This document shows, piece by piece, positions 8,819-17,078 of a stretch of 64,000 bases of DNA. A program made the position numbers and the translations under genes. The stretch comes from Streptomyces sp. CMB-StM0423. Its GTDB lineage: Bacteria > Actinomycetota > Actinomycetes > Streptomycetales > Streptomycetaceae. The stretch's first letter is position 1. Each line of letters opens with the position of its first letter. The DNA lies in the NCBI RefSeq assembly GCF_002847285.1, contig NZ_CP025407.1, positions 3,608,501 to 3,672,500 of the forward strand. The letters are read 5' to 3'. The notes beneath the pieces were generated by a model that saw only the letters and a list, made by a program, of their open reading frames with translations, searched no databases and was not told the origin of the DNA.

Positions 8819-10336
8819 ATGGATCCCGTGCCGGATGAGACGCACGCGCGCGCCGGGGGCCGGCGCCGCTGGTGGACCCTGCTGGCCGTCAGCACGGCCC
8901 AGTTGCTCGTGGTGCTGGACAGCACGATCGTGAACATCGCCCTGCCCTCCGCCCAGCAGTCGCTCGGCATGACCGACGCGAACCGCCAGTGGGCCGTCAC
9001 CGCGTACGCGCTCGCCTTCGGCGGCCTGCTGCTGATCGGCGGCCGGGTCAGCGGACTCCTCGGCCACCGCCGCGCGTTCGCCGCCGGACTCGTCGGCTTC
9101 GCCGCCGCCTCCGCCCTCGGCGGCGCCGCGACAGGGCCCGGGATGCTGTTCGGCGCCCGCGCGCTCCAGGGCGTCTTCGCCGCGCTCCTCGCGCCCGCCG
9201 GGCTGTCGCTGCTGACCACGACGTACCAGGAGACGCGCGAACGCGGGCGCGCCTTCGGGGTGTTCGCCGCGGTCGGCGCGGCGGGCGCGGCGGTCGGGCT
9301 GATCGCCGGCGGGCTGCTGACGCAGTACGCGGGCTGGCGCTGGTGCCTGTACGTCAACGTGCCCGTGGCGCTCCTCGCCGCCCTCGGCACCGCGTTCGTG
9401 CCGCACGCCCCGCCGCTGCGCGCCGCGGGCCGGCTCGACGTGCCGGGCGCGCTGCTCAGCACCGCCGGCTTCGCCGCCGTCGTCTACGCCTTCAGCGAGG
9501 CCGAGCCGCACGGCTGGGGCGACCCGAAGGTGCTCGCGCTGCTCGGCGCCGGGGTGCTGCTGCTGGCGGCGTTCGTCGCCGCCGAACTGCGGGCGCCGCA
9601 TCCGCTGCTGCCGATGCGCGTCCTGCTGCACCGGGCGCGGGGCGGGGCGTTCGCCGCGATCACGCTGATGTTCGTCGCGATGTTCGGCTTCTACCTGTTC
9701 ATGAGCTACTACACGCAGACGGTCCTCGGCTACTCGCCGGTGGAGTCGGGGCTCACGCTCATCGTGAACGCCGCCGCCGCGCTCGCCGGCTCCGTGTTCA
9801 TCGCCGGGCGGCTGCACGGGCGGGTCGCACCCGCGGCACTGATCGTGCCGGGGCTGGTCGCCGCGGCACTGGGCATGCTGATCCTGACCCGGCTGACGGC
9901 GGACACCTCGGCGGTGCTGGGGGCGTACCTCGTACCGGCGCTGGTGCTCACCGGCCTCGGCCTCGGCTGCGTCATGCCGCCGACGGCGGCGCTGGCCACC
10001 GCGCACATGCGCCCGCACGAGATCGGCGCGGCCTCGGCGGCGTACAACGCGTCCCAGCAGTTGGGCGCCGCACTGGGCACGGCGCTGCTCAACACCCTCG
10101 CCGCGAGCGCCGCCGCCGCGCACCTCACGTCCTCGGCCGGCACCACGGCGACGGCGGCCACGGTGCACGGCTACACGACGGCGCTGACGGTGGGGGCGGC
10201 GGTGCTGCTGGGCGCGGCGTGCCTGACGTCGCTGCTCGCGACGCCGCGCCCAGAGCCCGAGCCGGAGCCGGAGCCGGAGGCCGCGTACGCCGCGGAGCCC
10301 CAGGCGGCCGTCGCTCAGCAGGTCTCGCGGACGTAG
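8819..10336 (+). CDS. MFS multidrug exporter, DHA2 (14-TM, EmrB/QacA-like) family
   Basis: Up to 505 residues. The first helix has the DHA2 signature LLVVLDSTIVNIALPSAQ with the membrane-embedded Asp. Motif A is RVSGLLGHRRAF, and about 14 hydrophobic segments follow. The ATG at 8819 has AGAAGG touching it, whereas an in-frame GTG at 8828 has the same AGAAGGA at about 9-nt spacing and may be the real start. The C-terminus is a Glu-Pro repeat coded by GAGCCS repeats. The last 22 bp overlap the convergent GH114 gene. Proton-driven export of hydrophobic compounds is expected; substrate unknown. Likely controlled by the divergent TetR. Confidence 0.9.
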   Translation: MDPVPDETHARAGGRRRWWTLLAVSTAQLLVVLDSTIVNIALPSAQQSLGMTDANRQWAVTAYALAFGGLLLIGGRVSGLLGHRRAFAAGLVGFAAASALGGAATGPGMLFGARALQGVFAALLAPAGLSLLTTTYQETRERGRAFGVFAAVGAAGAAVGLIAGGLLTQYAGWRWCLYVNVPVALLAALGTAFVPHAPPLRAAGRLDVPGALLSTAGFAAVVYAFSEAEPHGWGDPKVLALLGAGVLLLAAFVAAELRAPHPLLPMRVLLHRARGGAFAAITLMFVAMFGFYLFMSYYTQTVLGYSPVESGLTLIVNAAAALAGSVFIAGRLHGRVAPAALIVPGLVAAALGMLILTRLTADTSAVLGAYLVPALVLTGLGLGCVMPPTAALATAHMRPHEIGAASAAYNASQQLGAALGTALLNTLAASAAAAHLTSSAGTTATAATVHGYTTALTVGAAVLLGAACLTSLLATPRPEPEPEPEPEAAYAAEPQAAVAQQVSRT

Positions 10337-11142
10337 TCCGCGGCGCCCTCCGGGGAGACCGCGCGGTCGCGGCGGACGATGCTCAGGCGGTCGGCCCACT
10401 GTCCGCAGGCCGCCGCGAGCCCGCCCGGCGTGTACTCGACGACCAGCACCCGGTCGTCGAACGCCGTGGCGTAGGCGGCGCACTCGTCGTACTCGCCGCA
10501 CTCCTCCGCGACCGCGAAGTCCAGCCCGGTACGCGCCCGGTCGGGGGCAAGCTCCGCGGTGTTCTTCTGCGCGACGGCCAGCCCGCGGTCGTGCGCGCGG
10601 TCGGCGAGGAGCGCGGCGTACGCGCGGGCGTGGCCGGCGGTCAGCAGGCGCGGGAAGCGGGTGTACGTGTCGAGGTTGTCGGGCTCGACGGCCTGGTAGC
10701 CCCGCTCGGCGCAGCCGTCGATCCAGCGGCCGACCTTCGCCGCGATGCGCTCGCGCTTCCCGGCGGTGCGCAGGTCGAGCACGGCCTCGCCCCAGTCCTC
10801 GTCGTAGACGACCTCGCCGGCCGCGTCGCGCAGCAGCAGGTCGGGGTCCCACCGGTCCTCGGCGCCGGGCTGGGCCTGGAAGGCGTTGACATAGCAGACG
10901 TTGTACGCGCCGGGGGCGGGGGCGTCGCCGCGGTCGCGGATGACGACCTCCACGCCGGGGGGCGGGTCGTACGCGCCGCCGAGCTGGTAGTCGACCCCGG
11001 CGCCCGGCGGGGGCAGCGCGGGCTCCCGCGCCCCGTCGCCGTCGTCCCGGGGGGCGACGACCAGGGCTGCCAGCAGGGCGGCGGCCACGACGGCGGCCCC
11101 GGCGAGGGCGGCGCCGGCGCGGCGGGTGCGTACACGTGTCAC
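10315..11142 (-). CDS. GH114-type endo-alpha-1,4-polygalactosaminidase-like secreted protein
   Basis: A 275-residue protein from GTG 11142. A basic N-terminus and one hydrophobic helix (residues about 8-32) give a signal peptide or anchor. The remainder matches the GH114/TM1410 TIM-barrel family: WRSxIRDRGD-like start, NVCYVNAF, DWGEAVLDLR, GYQAVEPDNLDTYTR, AVAQKNTAELAP, and acidic residues in the expected strands. Family members cleave polygalactosamine. It is divergent from a LacI regulator that may control it. The 3' end overlaps the MFS gene by 22 bp in convergent orientation. The family is likely; the enzymatic activity is inferred. Confidence 0.8.
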   Translation of the reverse strand: MTRVRTRRAGAALAGAAVVAAALLAALVVAPRDDGDGAREPALPPPGAGVDYQLGGAYDPPPGVEVVIRDRGDAPAPGAYNVCYVNAFQAQPGAEDRWDPDLLLRDAAGEVVYDEDWGEAVLDLRTAGKRERIAAKVGRWIDGCAERGYQAVEPDNLDTYTRFPRLLTAGHARAYAALLADRAHDRGLAVAQKNTAELAPDRARTGLDFAVAEECGEYDECAAYATAFDDRVLVVEYTPGGLAAACGQWADRLSIVRRDRAVSPEGAADYVRETC

Positions 11143-11278
11143 CCCGCCACTATCGCGCGCACGCCGGCGGCCCGGACGGGCGCCCTGCCGCCGCCTCCGG
11201 GGCACCTCCCTAGAATTGGCGGGTTCGCGGCCCCGACTGCCCGCGGACACCGGGGCGGAGCGGGCGGAGGGAACGGGC

Positions 11279-12313
11279 ATGTCCCAGCAGCGACCGGGCG
11301 ACGCCGGGGCGCCGACGATGCGTGACGTCGCCAACCGCGCCGGGGTCAGCACCATGACGGTCTCGCGGGTGCTCAAGGAAGACGCCCGGGTCAGCGAGGA
11401 GACCCGGCGCCGCGTCCTGGCCGCCGTCGACGCCCTCGGCTACCGGCTCAACGCGACCGCGCGCAGCCTGCGTCTGGGCGGCAGCGGCATGATCGGGCTG
11501 ATCGTCACCAACCTCGCCAACCCCTTCTACTCGCGGCTCGCGCTCGGCGTCCAGGAAGTCGCCTCGCAGCACGGCCTGAGCATGCTGCTCAGCAACACGG
11601 GCGAGCAACTGGACCGCGAGCGCGGGCTGGTGGAGGATCTGGCGTCGCGGCAGGTCGCCGGCATGATCGTGGTGCCGGCGGGTGGCAGCCACAGCCATCT
11701 CACGCCCGCGGCGCTGCGGGACATGCCGGTGGTGCTGGCCTCCCGGCCGCCGTCCGGGATGGAGGCGGACTGCGTCCTCGTCGACGACTTCGGGGGCGCC
11801 CGGGACGCCACCGCCCGGCTGCTCGCCGCGGGTCACCGCCTGATCGGCTTCCTCGGCAACCCGCCGGCCATCCACACCGGCGCCGAGCGCTACCGCGGCT
11901 ACCGCGCCGCCCACGAGGCGGCCGGTCTGGAGCCGGACGACGGGCTGGTCAGGCGCGGGCTGACGGACGTGGCGACGGCGGAGCGGGCGGCTCGGGGGCT
12001 GCTGGCCCCTGGCAGCGCACCGGGTTCAGGCACCGCGCCCACGGCGCTCTTCTGCACCAACAACCGCCTCACCCAGGGCGCCATCCGCGCGGTCCGCGCC
12101 CTCGAACTGCCGGTCGCGCTCGCCGGGTTCGACGACTTCGACCTCGCCGACGTCCTGGGGATGCCGCTGACCATCGTGTCGTACGACGCGGACGAGATGG
12201 GCCGGCAGGCCGCGCGGCTCCTCATCGACCGCATCAACGGCGGCCCCGCCGCCTCCTGGCCGCCGCGGCGCACCGTCCTGCCCACGCACGTCATCCGCTA
12301 CGGGCCGGAGTGA
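11279..12313 (+). CDS. LacI-family transcriptional repressor
   Basis: A 344-residue protein starting at ATG 11279 after GGCGGAGGG. The N-terminal HTH and hinge are canonical (TMRDVANRAGVSTMTVSRVL, residues about 13-33, then ATARSLR). The periplasmic-binding-like sensor domain follows, with MIGLIVTNLANPFYSRL, the FCTNNRLTQGA strand and the AGFDDFDLADVLGMPLT motif. It presumably responds to a sugar or sugar-like ligand. The divergent GH114 gene is the nearest possible target. A TAGAAT hexamer at 11211-11216 is a candidate -10 for this gene. Confidence 0.92.
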   Translation: MSQQRPGDAGAPTMRDVANRAGVSTMTVSRVLKEDARVSEETRRRVLAAVDALGYRLNATARSLRLGGSGMIGLIVTNLANPFYSRLALGVQEVASQHGLSMLLSNTGEQLDRERGLVEDLASRQVAGMIVVPAGGSHSHLTPAALRDMPVVLASRPPSGMEADCVLVDDFGGARDATARLLAAGHRLIGFLGNPPAIHTGAERYRGYRAAHEAAGLEPDDGLVRRGLTDVATAERAARGLLAPGSAPGSGTAPTALFCTNNRLTQGAIRAVRALELPVALAGFDDFDLADVLGMPLTIVSYDADEMGRQAARLLIDRINGGPAASWPPRRTVLPTHVIRYGPE

Positions 12314-12400
12314 GCCGGCGCGCGCCCGCCGCGCCGGGTGGCTTCCCGGCGCGGGGCATGCGGCGCGTACGGCGCGCGTTGGGCGCGTGTTTGGGCGTCG

Positions 12401-12787
12401 TCAGCAGGACATGCCGTTGGGCTCGTCGATCCCGACCGAGCTGAAGAAGTCCTGGAACGAGGAGAAGAAGTTGCCCTTGCCGCCCGGGCTGGTGACCGCC
12501 ATGCAGCCGGTGTAGTCGGCGTCGGACCACAGGTTGATCCAGTAACCCGTCCTGTTCCAGTCTGACTTGGCGCGGTCGTCCATGCCGACCGCCGCCAGGT
12601 TCGGGGTGTCGTCCTGGAGGGCGACCATGTCGCCGGTGCCGTCCGGGCCGGAGAAGAGGCAGTAGTGCTCGGCCGGACAGCGGTCGTAGCCGTCGGCCAT
12701 CGCCTGGGCGGACGCGCCCGGGGCGGCCAGCAGGGCGGCGGCGGCCGCGGCGGTGGTGACGAGGGCGGCGTGGAGCTTCTTGGTCAT
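12401..12787 (-). CDS. Small secreted protein, peptidase inhibitor family I36-like
   Basis: 128 residues from ATG 12787, preceded by GAGGAGAG. A Lys-Lys start, hydrophobic run and AQA cleavage site near residue 28 give a clear signal peptide. The mature part begins with the CPAEHYCLFSGPDGTG pattern typical of I36/beta-gamma-crystallin-like secreted proteins, with Cys residues spaced for disulfides and a final NGMSC. The prototype of I36 inhibits metalloproteases. Here inhibition is only a family-based guess. It is a monocistronic gene between LacI and the prenyltransferase. Confidence 0.8.
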   Translation of the reverse strand: MTKKLHAALVTTAAAAAALLAAPGASAQAMADGYDRCPAEHYCLFSGPDGTGDMVALQDDTPNLAAVGMDDRAKSDWNRTGYWINLWSDADYTGCMAVTSPGGKGNFFSSFQDFFSSVGIDEPNGMSC

Positions 12788-12902
12788 CTCTCTCCTCGGT
12801 GGGGGGCAGAACCCGAACACCCCGCCGCCCACGGGCGACCCGGGGCGGCGGGGGAGCATGCGGGCGGGGCGGCACGTGCCGCCGCCCGGTTCCCGGAGTG
12901 TC

Positions 12903-13817
12903 TCAGTCCAGAGCCTCGAACGCCTTGACCAGCTTCCGCTGGTAGTCCGTGATCTGGTAGTACGACCCGAGCTTGTAGTACTCCTCCTTGGGCGTCAACG
13001 TGAGCCCGTAGACGAGGGTGCGGTTCTCGCCCGCGTACGCGTACGGGGCGTTGTTCGCGTACATCGAGAACTGCGTGACCTCGGGCTCCGACGTCGTCGG
13101 GGCCAGGGTCGGGTCGGAGCTGATGACGGCATAGCAGAGCCGGTCGCTCGCGTCGGTGTCGTAGCTCAGCGTCGGATACACCGCGAAGGATCCCTTGGCG
13201 AACTCCAGCCCCATCCCGGTCGGCTCGACCAGGCCCATCTCGGCGGCCAGCGCCTTCACCTGCGCCGGCTGGAGATAATCCGTGTTCAACTCGCTGAAGT
13301 AGAGGTTCACCTGCCGCTTCGGGTAATCCACGGAAACCATCTGGACCTTGTCGAGACCGTAATCGGCGAAGAGCTTGGCGTTCGCCCGCGCACTCGCCGG
13401 CATCGACGGCACGTCGAGCAGATCGGCCAGCGGCTGCGGCTCGTTGGTCGGGAAGGAGGCGTACGTCTTCTTGAATCCGGTACTGACCATTCCGTCGATG
13501 GCGTACATACCGAGCGGGAATCCCTCGCGCAGTTCCGCGAGGAGATTGTCGACGGGGTGGCCGGTCTTCTCGGTAAGGCCGCGCTGCAGCGCGGTGGTGA
13601 ACGGGTCGCCGTGGTCCGTGGGCACCGAGATGCTGAAGTCGAGTTCCGTCGCCCGGCGGCCGCCCGCCATCGAGAAGACGACGACGGCGTCCGCCAGCGC
13701 CTCCTGGTACGCGGTCAGGACCGGCCGGACCTTTTCCCGTGCGACGGGCACGCCCAGGAGCCCGGCCGCTTCCTCCATGGCGGAATAGACACGTTCGACG
13801 TCGTTAGCCCCGGACAT
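12903..13817 (-). CDS. NphB/CloQ-type aromatic prenyltransferase (ABBA fold)
   Basis: 304 residues from ATG 13817 after GCGGAGG. It aligns along its whole length with NphB of naphterpin biosynthesis (307 aa): VERVYSAMEEAAGLLGV, ATELDFSISVPTDHGDP, GFKKTYASFP, LDKVQMVSVDYPKRQVNLYF, DRLCYAVISSDPTL, RTLVYGLTLTPKEEYYKLG. Residues corresponding to the NphB diphosphate/metal site are kept: Asp60, Lys117, Tyr119, Lys167, Asn171, Tyr214, Arg226, Lys282 and Tyr286 (offset -2 from NphB). It should transfer a geranyl or longer prenyl group from its diphosphate to a small aromatic acceptor. No polyketide synthase or other acceptor-forming gene is near. It is divergent from the IspH-prenyl synthase fusion, whose product could feed it. 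Confidence 0.95.
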   Translation of the reverse strand: MSGANDVERVYSAMEEAAGLLGVPVAREKVRPVLTAYQEALADAVVVFSMAGGRRATELDFSISVPTDHGDPFTTALQRGLTEKTGHPVDNLLAELREGFPLGMYAIDGMVSTGFKKTYASFPTNEPQPLADLLDVPSMPASARANAKLFADYGLDKVQMVSVDYPKRQVNLYFSELNTDYLQPAQVKALAAEMGLVEPTGMGLEFAKGSFAVYPTLSYDTDASDRLCYAVISSDPTLAPTTSEPEVTQFSMYANNAPYAYAGENRTLVYGLTLTPKEEYYKLGSYYQITDYQRKLVKAFEALD

Positions 13818-14214
13818 GGAATCCTCCGCTTGTCGATCACAAGTGACTTCGTGGGGGGCCTGGTCGGACTGGGTGGAGCCACGTCGGCACATCGGCATTC
13901 ACCGGAGGGTGTCCCCAGACCATGGCGCCGCCTGCTGCCCCACTCCCCCGATTTTCGCCGAGCCTACGGGCCCGGACTGTGAATCCGCTTGGCGCCCACT
14001 TGGCGTCGGGCCCGGTCGGCGGCGGTAGCCGGCGCCATGCACAGGACCCGCCGTGTCCGGCAGGCCCAAGTCGGCACCAACTCAGCCCCCAGTGCCGCAC
14101 AAGGCAGCTACCAGATGCTGACGGCACCATGGCCGGAACGGGGATTTCCCGGCGACGGACGGGACCCATCCGCGTCGACCTCGAAGATGTACGGAAGAAT
14201 ACCGAGAGGCGAAC
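13818..14214. promoter_or_regulatory. Divergent intergenic region of the prenyltransferase and IspH-fusion genes
   Basis: 397 bp that must contain both promoters. A short direct repeat of CTTGGCGYC lies at about 13988-14008. I see no strong -10/-35 pair, riboswitch or long palindrome. Nothing coding is convincing. Confidence 0.4.
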
Positions 14215-16224
14215 ATGCCAACTCCCCGAGGCAGGGTCCTCCTGGCCGAGCCCCGAGGCTTCTGCGCCGGTGTCGACAGGGCAATCGAGATCGTGGAGCG
14301 TGCGCTGGACATTCACGGCGCACCGGTGTACGTGCGCAAACAGATCGTGCACAACGAGCATGTGGTACGTGAACTCGAGGAGCGCGGCGCGATCTTCGTC
14401 GACTCCGAGAACGAGGTGCCGGAGGGCGCGGTCTGCATCTTCTCCGCGCACGGCGTCTCCCCGCAGGTGCGCAGCAACGCTGCGGACCGGCAGTTGAACG
14501 TGATCGACGCGACCTGCCCGCTGGTGTCGAAGGTGCACCAGGAGGCGCGGCGGTTCGCGCGGGACGAGCGGACGCTGCTCCTGATCGGCCACGCGGACCA
14601 TGAGGAGATCGAGGGCACGTACGGCGAGGCGCCGGACCGTACGCTGATCGTGGAGGATGCGGAAGAGGCGCGGAAGATCGAGCTGCCCGAGGGCACGCGC
14701 TCGGCATTCCTCACCCAGACGACGCTGTCGGTGGACGACACGTCGGAGATCGTCGACATCCTGCGGGAGCGCTTCCCCGGGATCGTGGGCGCGGGCAGCG
14801 AGGACATCTGCTACGCCAGCCAGAACCGGCAGAACGCCGTCAAGGCCATCGCGGCGGAGAGCGACTTCGTGCTGGTCGTCGGCTCGGAGAACTCCAGCAA
14901 CAGCGTACGGATGGTCGAGGTGGCCGAGACCGCGGGCACCCCCGCGAGGCTGCTCCCGTCCGTCGACTCGCTCGACCCGGCCTGGCTGGAGGGCGCCGAG
15001 ACGGTCGGCGTCAGCTCGGGCGCCAGCGCGCCGGAGGTGCTGGTCGAGCAGGTGATGGCACGGCTCGCGGAAATGGGCTACGGGGAGGTCGATGCGGTCG
15101 TGACCGCGCAGGAGAACGTGGTGTTCCGGCCGCCGGCGGGCCTGGCGCGCACGACAGCCGAGAAGGACGCGGCGGAGCCCGCCGCGGACCCGGGCGTGGC
15201 CACGAAACGGCTCCTCACCCGGGTCTCCGCCCGGATCGAGGACCTGCTGGCGGCGGAGCGCAAGACCTGGGACGACGTCGACGCCCGGATGACGCGGCCG
15301 ATCGACGCGATCGCCCACCTGGTCGCGGCGGGCGGCAAGCGGCTGCGGCCGACGTTCTGCATCAGCGGCTACCTCGCCGCCGGCGGCGCGCTCGACGGCT
15401 CGCAGGCGGAGGACGCGGTCGTCTCCGCGGGTGCCGCACTGGAACTGCTGCACGCCTTCGCCCTGATCCACGACGACGTGATGGACAACGCCCCGACCCG
15501 CCGCGGCCGGCCCACCGTCCACATGAAGCACGCCGCCGTGCACGCCGACCAGGGCTGGGCCGGCGAGCCCCGCCGCTACGGCGACGGCGCGGCGATCATC
15601 GCGGGCGACCTGGCGTACGGCTACGCCCACACGGCCGTGGAGGCGCTGTCGGGCCCGGCGCGCCGGGTGTGGAACCACCTCGGCACCGAGATGATCTTCG
15701 GTCAGCAGCTCGACATGTCCCTGGCCGCGGAACTCGCCCCGGACCCGGCCCTGGCGCGCTACGTCGCCGTCTGCAAGTCGGGCCAGTACACGATCCACCG
15801 GCCGCTGGCCCTGGGCGCGACCATCGCCGGCCGCGACGACCTGGACGACGCCTTCGAGGCGTACGGCGTGGCGGCGGGCGAGGCGTTCCAGCTCCGCGAC
15901 GACCTCCTCGACGCCTTCGGCGACCCGGAGGTCACGGGCAAGCCGGCGGGCCTGGACATCCGCCAGCACAAGATGAACCTGCTGCTCGCGCTGGCCGCGA
16001 CGAAGGACGCGGAGGTGGCGCGCCTGGTCGCGGACGGGGGCGACTGGGACGCGGACCGCCTGCACGAGGCGCTGCGGGCGTCGGGGATGCGGGAGGAAGT
16101 GGAACAGCGCATCGAGGACCTGGTGGCGACGGCCCACAAGGCGCTGGAGAACGCCCCGCTGGCACCGGGCTGGCGGGAGCGGCTGAAGGAGATGGCCGTC
16201 AAGGTCGCCTACCGCGAGACCTGA
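14215..16224 (+). CDS. IspH - polyprenyl diphosphate synthase fusion protein
   Basis: 669 residues in one uninterrupted frame, with GAGAGG before the ATG. Residues 1-310 form a full IspH (4-hydroxy-3-methylbut-2-enyl diphosphate reductase, last step of the MEP pathway giving IPP and DMAPP). The three iron-sulfur cysteines are at 17, 101 and 199. HNEH is at 46-49, SAHG at 77-80, GHADHEE at 125-131, TQTT at 167-170, SSN at 227-229 and GASAPE at 269-274. After a 20-residue linker, residues about 330-669 form a trans-isoprenyl diphosphate synthase with GGKRLRP (373-379), first Asp-rich motif DDVMD (420-424) and second DDLLD (562-566). Both halves look catalytically intact. It probably makes C5 units and condenses them to an allylic diphosphate (geranyl, farnesyl or geranylgeranyl; chain length cannot be read). 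The divergent NphB homologue is a natural consumer. Confidence 0.93.
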   Translation: MPTPRGRVLLAEPRGFCAGVDRAIEIVERALDIHGAPVYVRKQIVHNEHVVRELEERGAIFVDSENEVPEGAVCIFSAHGVSPQVRSNAADRQLNVIDATCPLVSKVHQEARRFARDERTLLLIGHADHEEIEGTYGEAPDRTLIVEDAEEARKIELPEGTRSAFLTQTTLSVDDTSEIVDILRERFPGIVGAGSEDICYASQNRQNAVKAIAAESDFVLVVGSENSSNSVRMVEVAETAGTPARLLPSVDSLDPAWLEGAETVGVSSGASAPEVLVEQVMARLAEMGYGEVDAVVTAQENVVFRPPAGLARTTAEKDAAEPAADPGVATKRLLTRVSARIEDLLAAERKTWDDVDARMTRPIDAIAHLVAAGGKRLRPTFCISGYLAAGGALDGSQAEDAVVSAGAALELLHAFALIHDDVMDNAPTRRGRPTVHMKHAAVHADQGWAGEPRRYGDGAAIIAGDLAYGYAHTAVEALSGPARRVWNHLGTEMIFGQQLDMSLAAELAPDPALARYVAVCKSGQYTIHRPLALGATIAGRDDLDDAFEAYGVAAGEAFQLRDDLLDAFGDPEVTGKPAGLDIRQHKMNLLLALAATKDAEVARLVADGGDWDADRLHEALRASGMREEVEQRIEDLVATAHKALENAPLAPGWRERLKEMAVKVAYRET

Positions 16225-16268
16225 TCGCTGCCGGCGGACGGCCCGCCGCTGACGGCTGACTGCCGTCC

Positions 16269-16308
16269 GGGGGCGCCGTCCGCCGTCCGCTACGGACACC
16301 GCGCCCCC
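16269..16308 (+). terminator. Hairpin after the IspH-fusion gene
   Basis: GGGGGCGC (16269-16276) pairs with GCGCCCCC (16301-16308), and an inner GTCCG/CGGAC stem completes it. It lies between two convergent genes, so it may serve both. Confidence 0.5.
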
Positions 16309-16358
16309 GCCCCCGGGTCGGTCGGGGGCGAAGGCGCGGGCCCGTGCGTCCGGCGGGG

Positions 16359-16952
16359 CTACTCGCCCGGGAGGTGCCCGGTGAAGGTGGTCTGGAAGAA
16401 CGCGTTCTTGGCGAAGTGCTCCAGATAGCGGGGGTCGCTCACTTCGAGCGTGAAGGAGGCGGACGTCCCCTCGGGTTCGTCATCGTCGGCATCGGCCGGA
16501 TCCTCGTCGTTCTCCTCGATCTTCCAGGAGACGATGATCTCTTCGGTACGGCGGGCGAACGCGCCCGGCTCCGGCGTGAGACAGATGTAGTGGACGCCCC
16601 CCGAGGTACCCCGCCCGCCGTAGGGGTCGATGCGGCCCTTGTGGAACTCCTCCGCTTTCACGCGCGGTATCCGCACGTCGGTGGAGCCGTCCTCCAGCAG
16701 ATAGCCGTCCTCGTCCATCCACGCCTTCGGGCCGAAGTACAGCTCGAAGAGTTCCTTGAACTCGGCCTCGGTCTCAGCCGATACGGGCCCGGCACCGAAG
16801 TCGCCGCCCTCGCTCCAGGCGTCCATGATGAGCTGCAGCCCGAACGCGGGCCCCTGGTTGAACCCGTAGTTGTCGGGATCGCGGTACTGCACGGTGCCGG
16901 AGAGGGTCGTCCCCCGGGTCGCCTCGGTGAAGACGTCGAAGATCATGGTCAT
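16359..16952 (-). CDS. Uncharacterised protein, paralogue of the gene at 17835-18560
   Basis: 197 residues from ATG 16952; a second in-frame ATG at 16946 is possible. No signal peptide or membrane segment. I do not recognise the family. It resembles the product of 17835-18560 end to end: MTxIFxV at the start, a GxTLxGxV step, LFELxxG, EDGYLL, KAEE, and YLEHxA near the C-terminus. Both are acidic soluble proteins, apparently rich in beta strands. It is third in a same-strand group, 126 bp after its upstream neighbour. Function unknown. Confidence 0.7.
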   Translation of the reverse strand: MTMIFDVFTEATRGTTLSGTVQYRDPDNYGFNQGPAFGLQLIMDAWSEGGDFGAGPVSAETEAEFKELFELYFGPKAWMDEDGYLLEDGSTDVRIPRVKAEEFHKGRIDPYGGRGTSGGVHYICLTPEPGAFARRTEEIIVSWKIEENDEDPADADDDEPEGTSASFTLEVSDPRYLEHFAKNAFFQTTFTGHLPGE

Positions 16953-17078
16953 GCGGCAGGAGCCTAGTGACGGGGACTGACATCGGCTCAGATACACCGG
17001 AAGAGGCAGGTCAGCGGGCCGGGCGAGAGCCACCCGCACCGGCCGGAGCGACCGCGGGGCGCCGCTGCCCGGCGGCCG

